This document shows, one piece after another, positions 1 to 8,259 of a DNA stretch of 64,000 nt; within the stretch, counting starts at the first letter, position 1, and every line of letters begins with the position of its first letter. Below the pieces are notes generated by a model. The model saw only the letters and a program-made list of their open reading frames with translations. It was not told the DNA's origin and did not search any database. This DNA is from UBA965 sp040396955 (GTDB lineage Bacteria; Chloroflexota; Chloroflexia; Chloroflexales; Roseiflexaceae). The position numbers and the translations under genes are program-made. Where the stretch lies: NCBI GenBank assembly GCA_040396955.1, contig JBBAWX010000013.1, forward strand, positions 21,570 through 85,569. Reading direction: 5' to 3'.

Positions 1-423
1 ACGATTATTGCTATGCTTGATGCGGGTGCCGACGATTATGTGATTAAACCATTCGACAGTGGCGAGCTATTGGCGCGTATCCGAGCGGTATTGCGGCGGC
101 AGGCGTTCAACAACCCGGTGATTGTGGCAGGTGGCGGAGACATCGTGGTCAATCTGCACACACAAGAGGTCTTGGTGGGGACGCGGTCGATTGCCTTGAC
201 TCCGACCGAGTATGCGTTGTTGGCAACACTCGCACGGCACGTGGGGAAGGTTGTCTCACATGCGGAGTTGCTCGCCGCAGTATGGGGCGATGAATCGTCT
301 CACGATCACGAATACCTGAAGGTGTACATGTGGCATTTGCGCCGGAAGCTCGAACCCGATGCCGGACGGAAATCAAAATATGTTATAAATGAATGGGGAG
401 TAGGGTATCGATTATCCAGTTGA
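1..423 (+). CDS. Response regulator, OmpR/PhoB (KdpE-like) family, 5' truncated
   Basis: The reading frame is open from the first base, so the N-terminus lies outside the window. What remains is the end of a receiver domain, with the conserved Lys in DYVIKPF and the last helix GELLARIRAVLRR, followed by a winged-helix DNA-binding domain (residues about 40-140; ALTPTEYALLATLARHVGKV, then VYMWHLRRKLEPD and a final GVGYRL). The layout and the VIKPFD junction resemble KdpE-like regulators. The phospho-acceptor Asp and any partner kinase are upstream and unseen. It is the first gene of a run with proB 24 bases downstream, but a regulatory link to proline synthesis is not shown. Confidence 0.9.
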   Translation, partial: TIIAMLDAGADDYVIKPFDSGELLARIRAVLRRQAFNNPVIVAGGGDIVVNLHTQEVLVGTRSIALTPTEYALLATLARHVGKVVSHAELLAAVWGDESSHDHEYLKVYMWHLRRKLEPDAGRKSKYVINEWGVGYRLSS

Positions 424-447
424 CCCAGAACAGGGGACAATGTGACC

Positions 448-1572
448 ATGGAGCGTGATGCGGCGGCACTCCGAATTGTGGTGAAGTTGGGGACCAACGT
501 GCTCACCGCTGGCAGTGAACGCCTCTATCGACCGCGGATGATTGATTTTGTGCGGCAACTTGCCGAATTGCGTCATCAATCACACGAGGTCGTTTTGGTG
601 ACTTCCGGGGCAGTTGCAGCCGGACGAGAGCGGCTTTCGTTGCAGACGCGGTCGCGCGACATCGCCCAAAAACAAATGCTTGCGGCGGTGGGACAGAGCT
701 ACATCATGCACTTGTACGAGCAGATGTTTGACATGTACGGCATTACGGTCGGGCAGACATTGCTGACCAAAGCCGATCTGAGCGATCGTCATCGGTACTT
801 GAATGCACGGAATTCATTGTTGGCGTGCTTTGCTCACGGGGTATTGCCGATTATCAACGAAAACGACGCAGTGGCGGTCGACGAGATCAAAGTCGGTGAC
901 AACGACAATCTGTCGGCATTGGTCGCCAACCTGATTGATGCCGATTTGTTGATGATCATCACAGATATCGATGGACTCTACACGGCCGATCCGCGCACGG
1001 TGCCGCAGGCCGAACGTATCCCTGAGGTGCGTGCCATTACCCCTGAAATTTACGCACTGGCGGGGGGCAGTGGCAGTAGTCGTGGTACTGGTGGCATGTA
1101 TACCAAGATACAGGCAGCCGAGTTGGCCACCAAGAGCGGCGTAGCTGTGGTGATTGCACCCGGTGCGCGCCCCAACGTGATTGTTGAGGTGGCGCGTGGA
1201 GACGCCATTGGGACGCGCTTTCCTGCCACCTTGGATCGCCTTGAGGGGCGCAAGCGTTGGATTTTGGCAGAAACAGCGCGTTCAAGCAAAATCCACACGG
1301 ATGCAGGCGCGGCCCAGGCCTTGGTGCAACAAGGCAAAAGCCTGTTGTCGGCTGGGATTGTGGCCATTGAGGGGAAATTCGAGCGTGGTCAGACGGTGCG
1401 CATCTTTCATGAGGCGGTCGAAATTGCCCGTGGGTTGACGCAGTACTCGGCGGCGGATCTCGAACGAATCAAAGGCAAACGGTCGGCTGCGATTGCTGAT
1501 GTGTTGGGGTACGACTACGGTGCGGCCGTGGTGCACCGCGATGATATGGTCATGATGAAGACTGGGGAGTAA
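448..1572 (+). CDS. proB: Glutamate 5-kinase
   Basis: Catalyses ATP-dependent phosphorylation of glutamate to gamma-glutamyl phosphate, the first step of proline synthesis. The 374-residue protein has the amino-acid-kinase fold, with IVVKLGTNVLTAGS at the N-terminus, LVTSGAVAAGRERL, the PIINENDAVAVDE active-site loop and DNDNLSALVANLIDADLL. The C-terminal hundred or so residues (from about SSKIHTDAGAAQALV) form the PUA domain found in full-length ProB. The ATG at 448 is chosen because AGGGGAC at 432-438 lies at a good distance; a GTG at 442 in the same frame is a possible alternative. It overlaps proA by one base (TAATG), so the pair is translationally coupled. Pathway feedback by proline is known for the family, not visible here. 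Confidence 0.97.
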   Translation: MERDAAALRIVVKLGTNVLTAGSERLYRPRMIDFVRQLAELRHQSHEVVLVTSGAVAAGRERLSLQTRSRDIAQKQMLAAVGQSYIMHLYEQMFDMYGITVGQTLLTKADLSDRHRYLNARNSLLACFAHGVLPIINENDAVAVDEIKVGDNDNLSALVANLIDADLLMIITDIDGLYTADPRTVPQAERIPEVRAITPEIYALAGGSGSSRGTGGMYTKIQAAELATKSGVAVVIAPGARPNVIVEVARGDAIGTRFPATLDRLEGRKRWILAETARSSKIHTDAGAAQALVQQGKSLLSAGIVAIEGKFERGQTVRIFHEAVEIARGLTQYSAADLERIKGKRSAAIADVLGYDYGAAVVHRDDMVMMKTGE

Positions 1573-2867
1573 TGCAACAAATGACGAGTATAGCCAAATT
1601 GGACGTAGTGGCAATGGCCAAACGAGCACGAGTGGCGGCGCGTGCAGTGGCGCGTGCGACGAGTGAGACTCGCAATCGGGCTTTGCTCCGGATTGCCGAC
1701 CTCCTCGACGACCCCGTGCATCAAGCAGCGGTGCTTGCCGCCAATGCGCAGGATATTGCAGCAGGCGAGGCAGCCGGGCTCCGCCCAGCCCTGCTTGACC
1801 GCATGTTGTTGAATCCACAGCGTCTTGCGAGTATTGCCCGCGACATTCGTGCGGTGGTGGCACTGCCCGACCCGATTGGTGAGCAACTCGAAGCAGGGGT
1901 GCTCCCCAATCAACTGCGCTGGCACAAGGTGCGTGTGCCGTTGGGGGTGGTTGCCGTCATTTACGAGGCACGGCCCAATGTGACCTTTGATGTGGCAACG
2001 TTGTGTTTGAAATCTGGCAATGCGGCCATTTTGCGTGGTGGTAAAGAAATCGTCTACTCGTGCCAGGCGATTGCCGTCCTGCTCCAGCAGGCGTTGGCCG
2101 ATGTGAACTTGCCAGCAGATGCGTTGCAGGTCATTGATGACCCGGATCGCGGGTTGGTCGAGCAACTGCTGAAGTTAGATGCCTATATCGACGTGGTCAT
2201 TCCGCGTGGTGGAGCTGCGCTCCATCGATTTTGTGTCGAACACGCCACCATGCCGGTGATTGTTGGGGGCATTGGTGTGGTGCACGCCTACATCGACGGC
2301 AGTGCCAAACAGGAACACGTGCGTGACATTGTGGTCAATGGTCGCGTGCAACGCCCGAGTGTGTGTAATTCGTTGGATGTGGTATTGATTGAACGTGCGG
2401 CAGCACCGCAATTGGTGCCACTGGTGGCCGAGGCGCTGTTGGCACATCAGGTCGAATTACGCTGTGATGCTGAAGCTCTGAGGTTGCTTGAGCAAGCGGG
2501 CCTGGCAGGTGCACAGGTCACAGCCATGGGCGCCGACGATTTTGACACCGAATACATGGCGTTGATTGCCACTCTGCATGTGGTTGCTGATGTGGATGAG
2601 GCCATCCAGCATATTGCCGAACACGGCGGGCATACCGAAGTGATTATCAGTCAAAATCAGGCCGCCATTGACACATTTGTGCAACAAGTAGATGCCACTG
2701 CGGTCATGGTCAATGCCTCCACGCGCTTCAACGATGGCGGGCAGTTGGGTCTGGGGGCTGAAATTGCCATTAGCACTCAAAAGCTCCATGTGCGCGGGCC
2801 CATGGGGCTCCGTGAATTGACCACCTACAAGTGGGTGGTGCAAGGAGATGGGCAGATCCGCACCTAG
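1572..2867 (+). CDS. proA: Gamma-glutamyl phosphate reductase
   Basis: NADPH-dependent reduction of gamma-glutamyl phosphate to glutamate-5-semialdehyde, the second proline step. The 431-residue length matches the family. Diagnostic stretches are VPLGVVAVIYEARPNVT, LCLKSGNAAILRGGKE, DVVIPRGGAALHRF and the catalytic-Cys region RVQRPSVCNSLDVVLIER. The C-terminus reads LGLGAEIAISTQKLHVRGPM, as usual for ProA. Its start overlaps the proB stop; a second in-frame ATG sits nine bases later at 1581. The stop overlaps by four bases the stop of the convergent gene on the minus strand. ProC, the third enzyme, lies 13 kb away at 15662. Confidence 0.97.
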   Translation: MQQMTSIAKLDVVAMAKRARVAARAVARATSETRNRALLRIADLLDDPVHQAAVLAANAQDIAAGEAAGLRPALLDRMLLNPQRLASIARDIRAVVALPDPIGEQLEAGVLPNQLRWHKVRVPLGVVAVIYEARPNVTFDVATLCLKSGNAAILRGGKEIVYSCQAIAVLLQQALADVNLPADALQVIDDPDRGLVEQLLKLDAYIDVVIPRGGAALHRFCVEHATMPVIVGGIGVVHAYIDGSAKQEHVRDIVVNGRVQRPSVCNSLDVVLIERAAAPQLVPLVAEALLAHQVELRCDAEALRLLEQAGLAGAQVTAMGADDFDTEYMALIATLHVVADVDEAIQHIAEHGGHTEVIISQNQAAIDTFVQQVDATAVMVNASTRFNDGGQLGLGAEIAISTQKLHVRGPMGLRELTTYKWVVQGDGQIRT

Positions 2868-3649
2868 CTGGGTTGGTGCTGGAGCAGTGTATGGATGGCA
2901 TTGTCATCACGGAGAAGCCAGCTACCGATTTGTAGCATTGCACACCCGGCGGCATGGTAGGCTTGTGCACTGGCGCTATCGTGGATGCCACCACAGCCGA
3001 TGATGGGAATGTGGTCGTGTTGGGCGAGGTACTGGCAGAGATGCAGATGTTGGGCGATGTGAGCCGGGTGGATGAGATGGCCATTGGCCACGCGTGCTGG
3101 GGCACAGAGCGTTAATGCATCGACCTGGTGTTGTGCGCAGCTGGTGGCATACTCTGCAAATGTTAGCACATCACTGACTGGGAGTTTGACAATCAGGGGG
3201 AGTGAGATACGTTGGCGAAGGCGAGGAAGCAACGTGTCAAGATCGGTATGACGTGGAGTGATGCTGACTTCGAACCCGGCAATGCCCTCGACCTGGTCGA
3301 GTTCTTGGGCTGCAGTGACGACAGCCGCATCGTCGCCTGCCAACGACACGAAGACAGGAATCTCCCAGGTCGCCCAAACAGGTGTGCAGCGCCGGCCCAC
3401 CCACTCCACTCCTGGGTCGTGCCAGGGATCGGCGTAGATAAGCCCCCCGCGGTATTCGTGGAGCATGGCTGCAGCGGCGTGGCTCGTCGTGCGGCCGCGT
3501 AGTGTAATCGAAGGGGTGACTAGGGCAGCTGGGGCAATGGCGGCAATGCGCTCTGCGTTGTGGATGCCAAAACCAAGAACGCCGGCTGCCGCCCAGTAGC
3601 GATGGGTGAGTGAGGGTGCGTGTGGGTGTTGCGGCAGGAATTCAACCAT
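2864..3649 (-). CDS. Dihydroorotate-dehydrogenase-like FMN TIM-barrel protein, divergent
   Basis: A 261-residue protein with the general plan of the dihydroorotate dehydrogenase/FMN oxidoreductase barrel: GVLGFGIHNAERIA near the N-terminus, PLIVKLPVSD in the middle, and a phosphate-binding end IPIIGCGGIHDSASAQAYHA followed by AMLQIGSWL. The substrate and catalytic loop of true PyrD proteins (an N.SCPN-type motif) is not recognisable; the equivalent place reads FEVSITPRH. It is also shorter than usual PyrD (about 300). The start at MVEFLPQ (3649) is chosen because upstream in-frame residues run into the divergent homoserine dehydrogenase. It is convergent with proA (stops overlap by four bases). 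Best read as a PyrD-like enzyme of unknown substrate. Confidence 0.7.
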   Translation of the reverse strand: MVEFLPQHPHAPSLTHRYWAAAGVLGFGIHNAERIAAIAPAALVTPSITLRGRTTSHAAAAMLHEYRGGLIYADPWHDPGVEWVGRRCTPVWATWEIPVFVSLAGDDAAVVTAAQELDQVEGIAGFEVSITPRHTDLDTLLPRLRQRISLPLIVKLPVSDVLTFAEYATSCAQHQVDALTLCAPARVANGHLIHPAHIAQHLHLCQYLAQHDHIPIIGCGGIHDSASAQAYHAAGCAMLQIGSWLLRDDNAIHTLLQHQPS

Positions 3650-3676
3650 GATGTTCACTTTGCAAGGAATAAACGT

Positions 3677-4720
3677 ATGACTACAGTATACCGTGTGTTG
3701 CTGGTGGGGGCCGGAGCGGCTGGTCAAGGGTTGCTACAAATCGTAGCAGAACACGGTGATCGTATTGCGGCACAGAGCGGTGCGATTATCCGTATCGTGG
3801 GCGTTGCCACAGCCTCACGTGGGAGCGTATATGCGGCTGATGGTGTTGATGTGGCCGCGGTGCGGACGACACCACAGTTGCACATGCTACCCCAAGCCGT
3901 CGCTGACGATGCCTTGACGATGATTCGTACCCGTGATGCCGATGTGATGGTCGAATTGACGCCGACCAATCTTCGCACTGCAGAGCCTGCCACGAGCCAC
4001 ATAAAAGCCGCACTCGAACGTGGCATGCATGTGATTACTGCCAACAAGGGGCCGGCAGCACTTCACCTCAAGGAACTCCGCGCAATGGCAGCTTCGCGGG
4101 GACTCTTTTTGGGCATTGAAGGCACGGTGATGGCAGGCACGCCATCGCTTCGCCTGGGTTGGGGTGGGCTCCAAGGATGTGATATCAGCATGGTGCGCGG
4201 CATTGTCAACGGCACCACCAACTACATCTTGACCCAGATGGCCCAGGGATTGGCGTATGCGGATGCGCTTGCCGATGCCCAACGCCTCGGCTATGCCGAA
4301 GCAGACCCTACCGGTGATGTTGAGGGGCATGATGCGGCCGGTAAGGCGGCGATTTTGGCCAATGTACTGATGAGCGCAGATATCCGCCCACATCAGGTGG
4401 CTACACAGGGGATTACCGGGATTAGCGTGGCCGATGTGGCGGATGCGGCAGCCCATGGCGAATGCTGGAAATTGATTGCGGAAGTGAAGCGCGAAGGTGA
4501 CGGCACTGTGCACGCCAGCGTGCAACCGATGCGTCTGCCGCTCAGCCACCCCTTGGCGGGTGTGGCTGGGGCGACCAACGCGCTCACCTACCGCACCGAT
4601 TTGCTCGGTGAAGTCACCATTATTGGGGCCGGTGCGGGTGGTGTCGCTACGGGGTTTGCGGTGGTTGGCGATCTGTTGGCGTTGCATCGTGGCGAACGCG
4701 AGCCCGCCGGTACACGATAA
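3677..4720 (+). CDS. hom: Homoserine dehydrogenase
   Basis: NAD(P)H-dependent reduction of aspartate semialdehyde to homoserine, the branch point to threonine and methionine. The 347 residues carry a Rossmann N-terminus (VLLVGAGAAGQGLLQIV), VELTPTNLRTAEPATSHI, HVITANKGPAAL, the catalytic IVNGTTNYILTQM and YAEADPTGDVEGHDAAGKAAILAN. The protein ends after the catalytic domain, so the C-terminal ACT domain found in many homologues is absent, suggesting weak or no threonine feedback through ACT. The ATG at 3677 follows AAGGA at 3664-3668. Its 3' end overlaps the convergent small membrane protein gene by 74 bases. The start is only 27 bases from the divergent PyrD-like gene. Confidence 0.95.
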   Translation: MTTVYRVLLVGAGAAGQGLLQIVAEHGDRIAAQSGAIIRIVGVATASRGSVYAADGVDVAAVRTTPQLHMLPQAVADDALTMIRTRDADVMVELTPTNLRTAEPATSHIKAALERGMHVITANKGPAALHLKELRAMAASRGLFLGIEGTVMAGTPSLRLGWGGLQGCDISMVRGIVNGTTNYILTQMAQGLAYADALADAQRLGYAEADPTGDVEGHDAAGKAAILANVLMSADIRPHQVATQGITGISVADVADAAAHGECWKLIAEVKREGDGTVHASVQPMRLPLSHPLAGVAGATNALTYRTDLLGEVTIIGAGAGGVATGFAVVGDLLALHRGEREPAGTR

Positions 4721-4871
4721 TTGCGACCACGAGCGCAACTCCAGGGATGATGAGCCACGGCATGAGCAGGTGGAAACGTGCGCTGAGCGTGTAAAACAGC
4801 CCAGAGGTAATGACAAACGTAAACAGGAACGCCGTAGTGGCAAGCTCCCGGGGTGTTGGTGGTTTCAACAT
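4647..4871 (-). CDS. Small two-helix membrane protein, unknown function
   Basis: A 74-residue protein not assigned to a known family. It has two hydrophobic stretches, roughly residues 10-27 (ATTAFLFTFVITSGLFYT) and 35-52 (LLMPWLIIPGVALVVAII), then a basic, Pro/Gln-rich tail (YRRARVRHDATPTDRQ). That arrangement predicts a hairpin membrane protein with a charged tail. The start is supported by GGAG six bases upstream of the ATG on the minus strand, and by a TATAAT box and a perfect inverted repeat just upstream. The 3' end overlaps the end of hom on the other strand. The long upstream in-frame extension of the reading frame is rejected because it runs antisense to the next gene. Confidence 0.65.
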   Translation of the reverse strand: MLKPPTPRELATTAFLFTFVITSGLFYTLSARFHLLMPWLIIPGVALVVAIIVYRRARVRHDATPTDRQPPQTP

Positions 4872-4881
4872 AGTATGCTCC

Positions 4882-4918
4882 GTCCGTACGTTGCGATGCC
4901 AACGTACGGACATATTAT
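4882..4918 (-). promoter_or_regulatory. Promoter -10 box with perfect 11-bp inverted repeat
   Basis: On the minus strand TATAAT (4913-4918) is followed directly by a perfect inverted repeat: GTCCGTACGTT at 4882-4892 and AACGTACGGAC at 4901-4911, spacer eight bases. It then runs into the GGAG ribosome-binding site of the small membrane protein gene. The repeat would cover the transcription start, so it could be a repressor operator, or a leader hairpin beside the ribosome-binding site. I see no convincing -35 box. Confidence 0.5.
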
Positions 4919-4969
4919 ACCGTGTGTGGTAGGATGCACGGTGAGGGTCACATGTGAGTGAGGTCGGGA

Positions 4970-5875
4970 ATGCACCAACAACCGTTTGCACCTGCAATGG
5001 TGCGTGATGCGCAATATTTTGTGGGACGTTGGGGTGAAATCCAGCAGGTCGTTGAAGCACTTGAGCGGCGGACGCCGGCGTTGGTGGTGGGACCTGCCGC
5101 AAGTGGCCGATCGTCGTTGTTGTACCATGTGGTCGCCGCCGCCCCCGTCTTGTTCGACGAGACAGAGCTAGTGGCACACTACATCGATGTGGCTGGATTT
5201 CCTGATATCGACGCCATCGAAACCACCATTGCGCAGGCCTTTCAACAACCGATCAGCCAATGGCTTCGCATGTTGCCGGGATTCACCTATCCCCCGCTGT
5301 TGGCGTTTGATAACGTGGATGTCGCTCATTTGGCCACGACGATGCCCGCATGGTGGCAACGCCTCATGCCAGCTATCCGGGCTGGGCATCTACGTTGTGT
5401 GGCGGCCACCCACACGGTTGATACGACCATCGCATGGCGAGTGGTTCCCATGCGCCCCATTGTTGGTGCCACGTTGAACGAACTCGTGGTGGCCGCACTC
5501 GGCGAAGACGGCGCACGGCTGTCACGGAGCGACCAAGAGTGGGTGATGCGGCAGAGCCAGGGGCATATGGGTCAGGTCGTTGCACTTTTGGCGCGCTGGC
5601 ATCAGAGTGGGTATGCGCCGACATGGCGGGCTGGGTTGACGCATACGCCAGGAGCATCGCCGGCGTGGCCGACCGGAGAACCAACGAGCAGTGAGGCGAC
5701 AACATGGGAAATGGTCGAAGCACCGGAGATGCTATCAAGCACGTCGGTGTCTCCTCAGGATGATCAGGACATGTCACGGAGTGCCGTGCGTTTTGAAGTG
5801 CCCAGCGTGTTGTGGTGGCTGGCTGGTGCTATGCTGGTAGTGCTCGTGTTGTGGTGGTGGTTGAAAGGGTGGTAA
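4970..5875 (+). CDS. P-loop ATPase-like protein with C-terminal membrane anchor
   Basis: A 301-residue protein. An AAA/STAND-type ATPase core begins with FVGRWGEIQQVVEAL and a P-loop VVGPAASGRSS at residues 39-49, in which the usual Lys of GxxxxGK(S/T) is Arg (codon at 5108-5110). A Walker-B-like LLAFDNVD follows at about residue 110. After a Ser/Thr/Pro-rich linker (about 225-270) comes a single Trp-rich transmembrane helix, VLWWLAGAMLVVLVLWWW, almost at the C-terminus, so the ATPase domain should face the cytoplasm as a tail-anchored protein. The ATG at 4970 follows GAGG at 4960-4963; GTG 4958 is possible. It lies four bases before the glycosyltransferase gene. Function unknown. Confidence 0.7.
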   Translation: MHQQPFAPAMVRDAQYFVGRWGEIQQVVEALERRTPALVVGPAASGRSSLLYHVVAAAPVLFDETELVAHYIDVAGFPDIDAIETTIAQAFQQPISQWLRMLPGFTYPPLLAFDNVDVAHLATTMPAWWQRLMPAIRAGHLRCVAATHTVDTTIAWRVVPMRPIVGATLNELVVAALGEDGARLSRSDQEWVMRQSQGHMGQVVALLARWHQSGYAPTWRAGLTHTPGASPAWPTGEPTSSEATTWEMVEAPEMLSSTSVSPQDDQDMSRSAVRFEVPSVLWWLAGAMLVVLVLWWWLKGW

Positions 5876-5879
5876 ACGG

Positions 5880-7007
5880 ATGCGTGTGTTGTGGCTGGAT
5901 CCGTTCCATGCGGGCTCACATCGCTCAGTGGCGCATGGATATGCGGCACATAGTGCACACCAGGTGACCGTACTGGGGTTGCCGCCTGATGGTGGGTGGC
6001 GCTGGCGTATGCGCGGTGCCGCCTTGACGTTTGTGCGCATGATTCGCGAGCGTTGGGGGCAACAGCCGTTGCGTCGGCAGTTTGATGTCATCGTGACCAC
6101 CGATATGTGCGATGTGGCCACGCTCCTCGGGTATGGACGGCAGTTGTTTGCCGGGATGCCCGTAGTTCTCTACATGCATGAAAATCAACTGACCTACCCG
6201 CTCCCTGCTCAGCGGAAACCCGATCTTACGTGGCCGTGGATAAACTACACGTCGGCACTGAGTGCGGACATGGTGCTGTTTAACTCAGATTTCCACCGTA
6301 CGTCGTTTCTCGAGGCACTCCCGGCGTTGCCCCGGCGTTTTCACGATTTCCATGAAACCGCAGGTGTGGGTCAGATTGCAGCGAAAGCGCATGTGTGCTT
6401 TCCTGGCATCGATTTACGGCGCTTTGATGCGGCCATTGATGCGGCTACGCCGGCGACCGAGCACGCACCGCTCGTGGTTTGGAACAGTCGGTGGGACTAT
6501 GACAAACAGCCCGTGTTGTTTTTGCAGGCCATGGAGGCCGTCATGCATGCCGGGGTGCCGGTGCGCTTGGCCATGCTCGGTGAATACGTTGACCCCCACA
6601 ATGCCACGTTTGCAGAGTTTCGCCACCGTCTGGCGCCGATTACCGCACACTGGGGATTTGTGGCCGATGCCTCCGACTATCAACGCATCTTGGTACACGC
6701 CGATATTGTGGTGAGTGCGGCGGTTCAGGAATTTTTTGGGATCGCGGCCATTGAAGCTACCTACTGTGGGGCCATGCCACTTTTGCCACGTCGTCTCGCA
6801 TACCCAGAATTGATGCCTGCGGATTGGCAGGCGTGGTGCCTCTACGAGCATGATGACACATTGGTGGCAGCGCTACAAGCGACCCTACAACGGCCGCGAC
6901 CACTGGCCCGCGCTCAGCTGAGAGCTTGGGCGGGGCAATTTGATTGGCAATACATGGCTCCAAAGTACGATGCGCATATTGCGCATTGTGTTGCATCAAA
7001 TGCCTGA
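5880..7007 (+). CDS. tRNA-queuosine alpha-mannosyltransferase-like glycosyltransferase (QTMAN/GTDC1 family)
   Basis: The N-terminal half matches the DUF3524 domain of vertebrate GTDC1 (QTMAN), which mannosylates queuosine in tRNA-Asp: it starts LWLDPFHAGSHRSVAHGY, then VVLYMHENQLTYP, where the vertebrate protein has a closely similar HENQL.YP segment, then ADMVLFNSDFHRTSFL. The C-terminal half is a GT-B glycosyltransferase domain with VWNSRWDYDKQP, HWGFVADASDYQ, ADIVVSAAVQEFFGIAAIEA and YCGAMPLLPRRLAYPELMPA, again the same order as GTDC1. The 375-residue length is compact because the vertebrate central insert is missing. Family membership is firm from memory of the motifs; acting on tRNA queuosine in this bacterium is inference. 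Coupled to the upstream ATPase gene. Confidence 0.82.
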   Translation: MRVLWLDPFHAGSHRSVAHGYAAHSAHQVTVLGLPPDGGWRWRMRGAALTFVRMIRERWGQQPLRRQFDVIVTTDMCDVATLLGYGRQLFAGMPVVLYMHENQLTYPLPAQRKPDLTWPWINYTSALSADMVLFNSDFHRTSFLEALPALPRRFHDFHETAGVGQIAAKAHVCFPGIDLRRFDAAIDAATPATEHAPLVVWNSRWDYDKQPVLFLQAMEAVMHAGVPVRLAMLGEYVDPHNATFAEFRHRLAPITAHWGFVADASDYQRILVHADIVVSAAVQEFFGIAAIEATYCGAMPLLPRRLAYPELMPADWQAWCLYEHDDTLVAALQATLQRPRPLARAQLRAWAGQFDWQYMAPKYDAHIAHCVASNA

Positions 7008-7046
7008 TTTCTGCTCGTCGAGCATACGGATAGAGCAATATGATGA

Positions 7047-7052
7047 TATAAT
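7047..7052 (+). promoter_or_regulatory. Putative -10 box of dnaN
   Basis: TATAAT 38 bases before the dnaN start, in a short A+T-rich gap between the glycosyltransferase and dnaN. No good -35 box is seen at the expected distance. Confidence 0.4.
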
Positions 7053-7089
7053 TACACAGATAAAAGAGTGTATCGATTAAGGAGTTGCA

Positions 7090-8223
7090 ATGAAGCTCAC
7101 CTGTTTGCAGGAAAACCTCAAACGTGGTCTGTCCATTGTGAGCCATGCAGTGGCTGGGAAGAGCACGTTGCCAGTACTGTCGAATATTTTGTTGGCCACG
7201 GATAATGGACGTTTGAAGTTGGCGGCTACCAATCTTGAGTTGGGGATTACCTGTTGGATTGGCTCAAAAGTTGATATCGAAGGGTCGGTCACGGTCCCAG
7301 CCAAATTGATGGGAGATTTGGTGGGCAACCTCCCCAACGACCGCATTGTGCTAGAGCTTGAACCATCATCACAGAGTGTCAAAGTCACCTGTGCCCGCTA
7401 CGAAAACACGGTGAATGGGCTTGATGCGGACGAATTCCCGCAGTTGCCGTCGGTGAACACACAAGATCCAGTGGCCGTATTTGCCTGCGAAGTGCTGCGC
7501 GAAGCCATCGATCAAATCGCCTTTGCAGCAGCGAGCGACGACTCACGGCCAGTGTTGACCGGTGTATTGGTGCGTTTGCGTGACAATCAGGCGACCCTCG
7601 CAGCCGCTGACGGTTTCCGGCTTGCACAACGACTCATCCCCTTGGCGACGCCGGTAGCAGCGCCAGTAGAGATGATTATCCCGGCGCGCGCTTTGACCGA
7701 GCTGGCCCGCATCATTGGTGGGAGCGAGGGAAATGTGGCCATGACTATTACCGAGGGCGGGAGCCAGGTGCTCTTCCACACCGAAGATATCGACCTCGTG
7801 ACGCGGGTCATTGATGGCAAGTATCCGGACATCGAACGTGTCATCCCACAGAGCTACGGCACGCGTACCTTGGTTGACACCGCCGAGTTGGCCAAGGCCG
7901 TCAAAGTGTCGTCGTTGTTTGCAAGTGCAGCGTCCAACATCGTGCGCTTGGAGATTCAAGCCGGTGGTGATATGGCGCCCGGGCGGATTGTGATTAGTGC
8001 CAATGCCGCTGAAATCGGTAACAACAGCGGTGTGGTCGATGGCATGGTGCATGGTGAGGGGAACCGCATTGCCCTGAATGTGCGATATTTGCAAGAGGCG
8101 ATTAATGCGATTAAGACGGCTCAAGTCGCCATTGAGACTCAAACCGAGCAAAATCCGGCCGTTTTTCGCCCGGTCGGTGTTGATGGTTACATTCACATCG
8201 TGATGCCAATGATGGTCCGTTAG
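7090..8223 (+). CDS. dnaN: DNA polymerase III sliding clamp, beta subunit
   Basis: Ring-shaped processivity clamp that holds DNA polymerase III on DNA. The 377 residues begin MKLTCLQENLKRGLSIVSHAV and STLPVLSNILLATDNGRLKL, the usual start of DnaN, and contain three repeated clamp folds. Typical stretches are DEFPQLP, RPVLTGVLV, DGFRLAQR, DGKYPDIERVIPQ and a C-terminal PVGVDGYIHIVMPMMVR, matching the conserved (Y)xxxxMPMR-type end. AAGGAG stands eight bases before the ATG. It is not next to dnaA or recF here, so it is away from the classical replication-origin cluster, at least within this window. Confidence 0.97.
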   Translation: MKLTCLQENLKRGLSIVSHAVAGKSTLPVLSNILLATDNGRLKLAATNLELGITCWIGSKVDIEGSVTVPAKLMGDLVGNLPNDRIVLELEPSSQSVKVTCARYENTVNGLDADEFPQLPSVNTQDPVAVFACEVLREAIDQIAFAAASDDSRPVLTGVLVRLRDNQATLAAADGFRLAQRLIPLATPVAAPVEMIIPARALTELARIIGGSEGNVAMTITEGGSQVLFHTEDIDLVTRVIDGKYPDIERVIPQSYGTRTLVDTAELAKAVKVSSLFASAASNIVRLEIQAGGDMAPGRIVISANAAEIGNNSGVVDGMVHGEGNRIALNVRYLQEAINAIKTAQVAIETQTEQNPAVFRPVGVDGYIHIVMPMMVR

Positions 8224-8259
8224 TGCCGCTACTGCCGCTACATATAGGGTAAGGAATAC

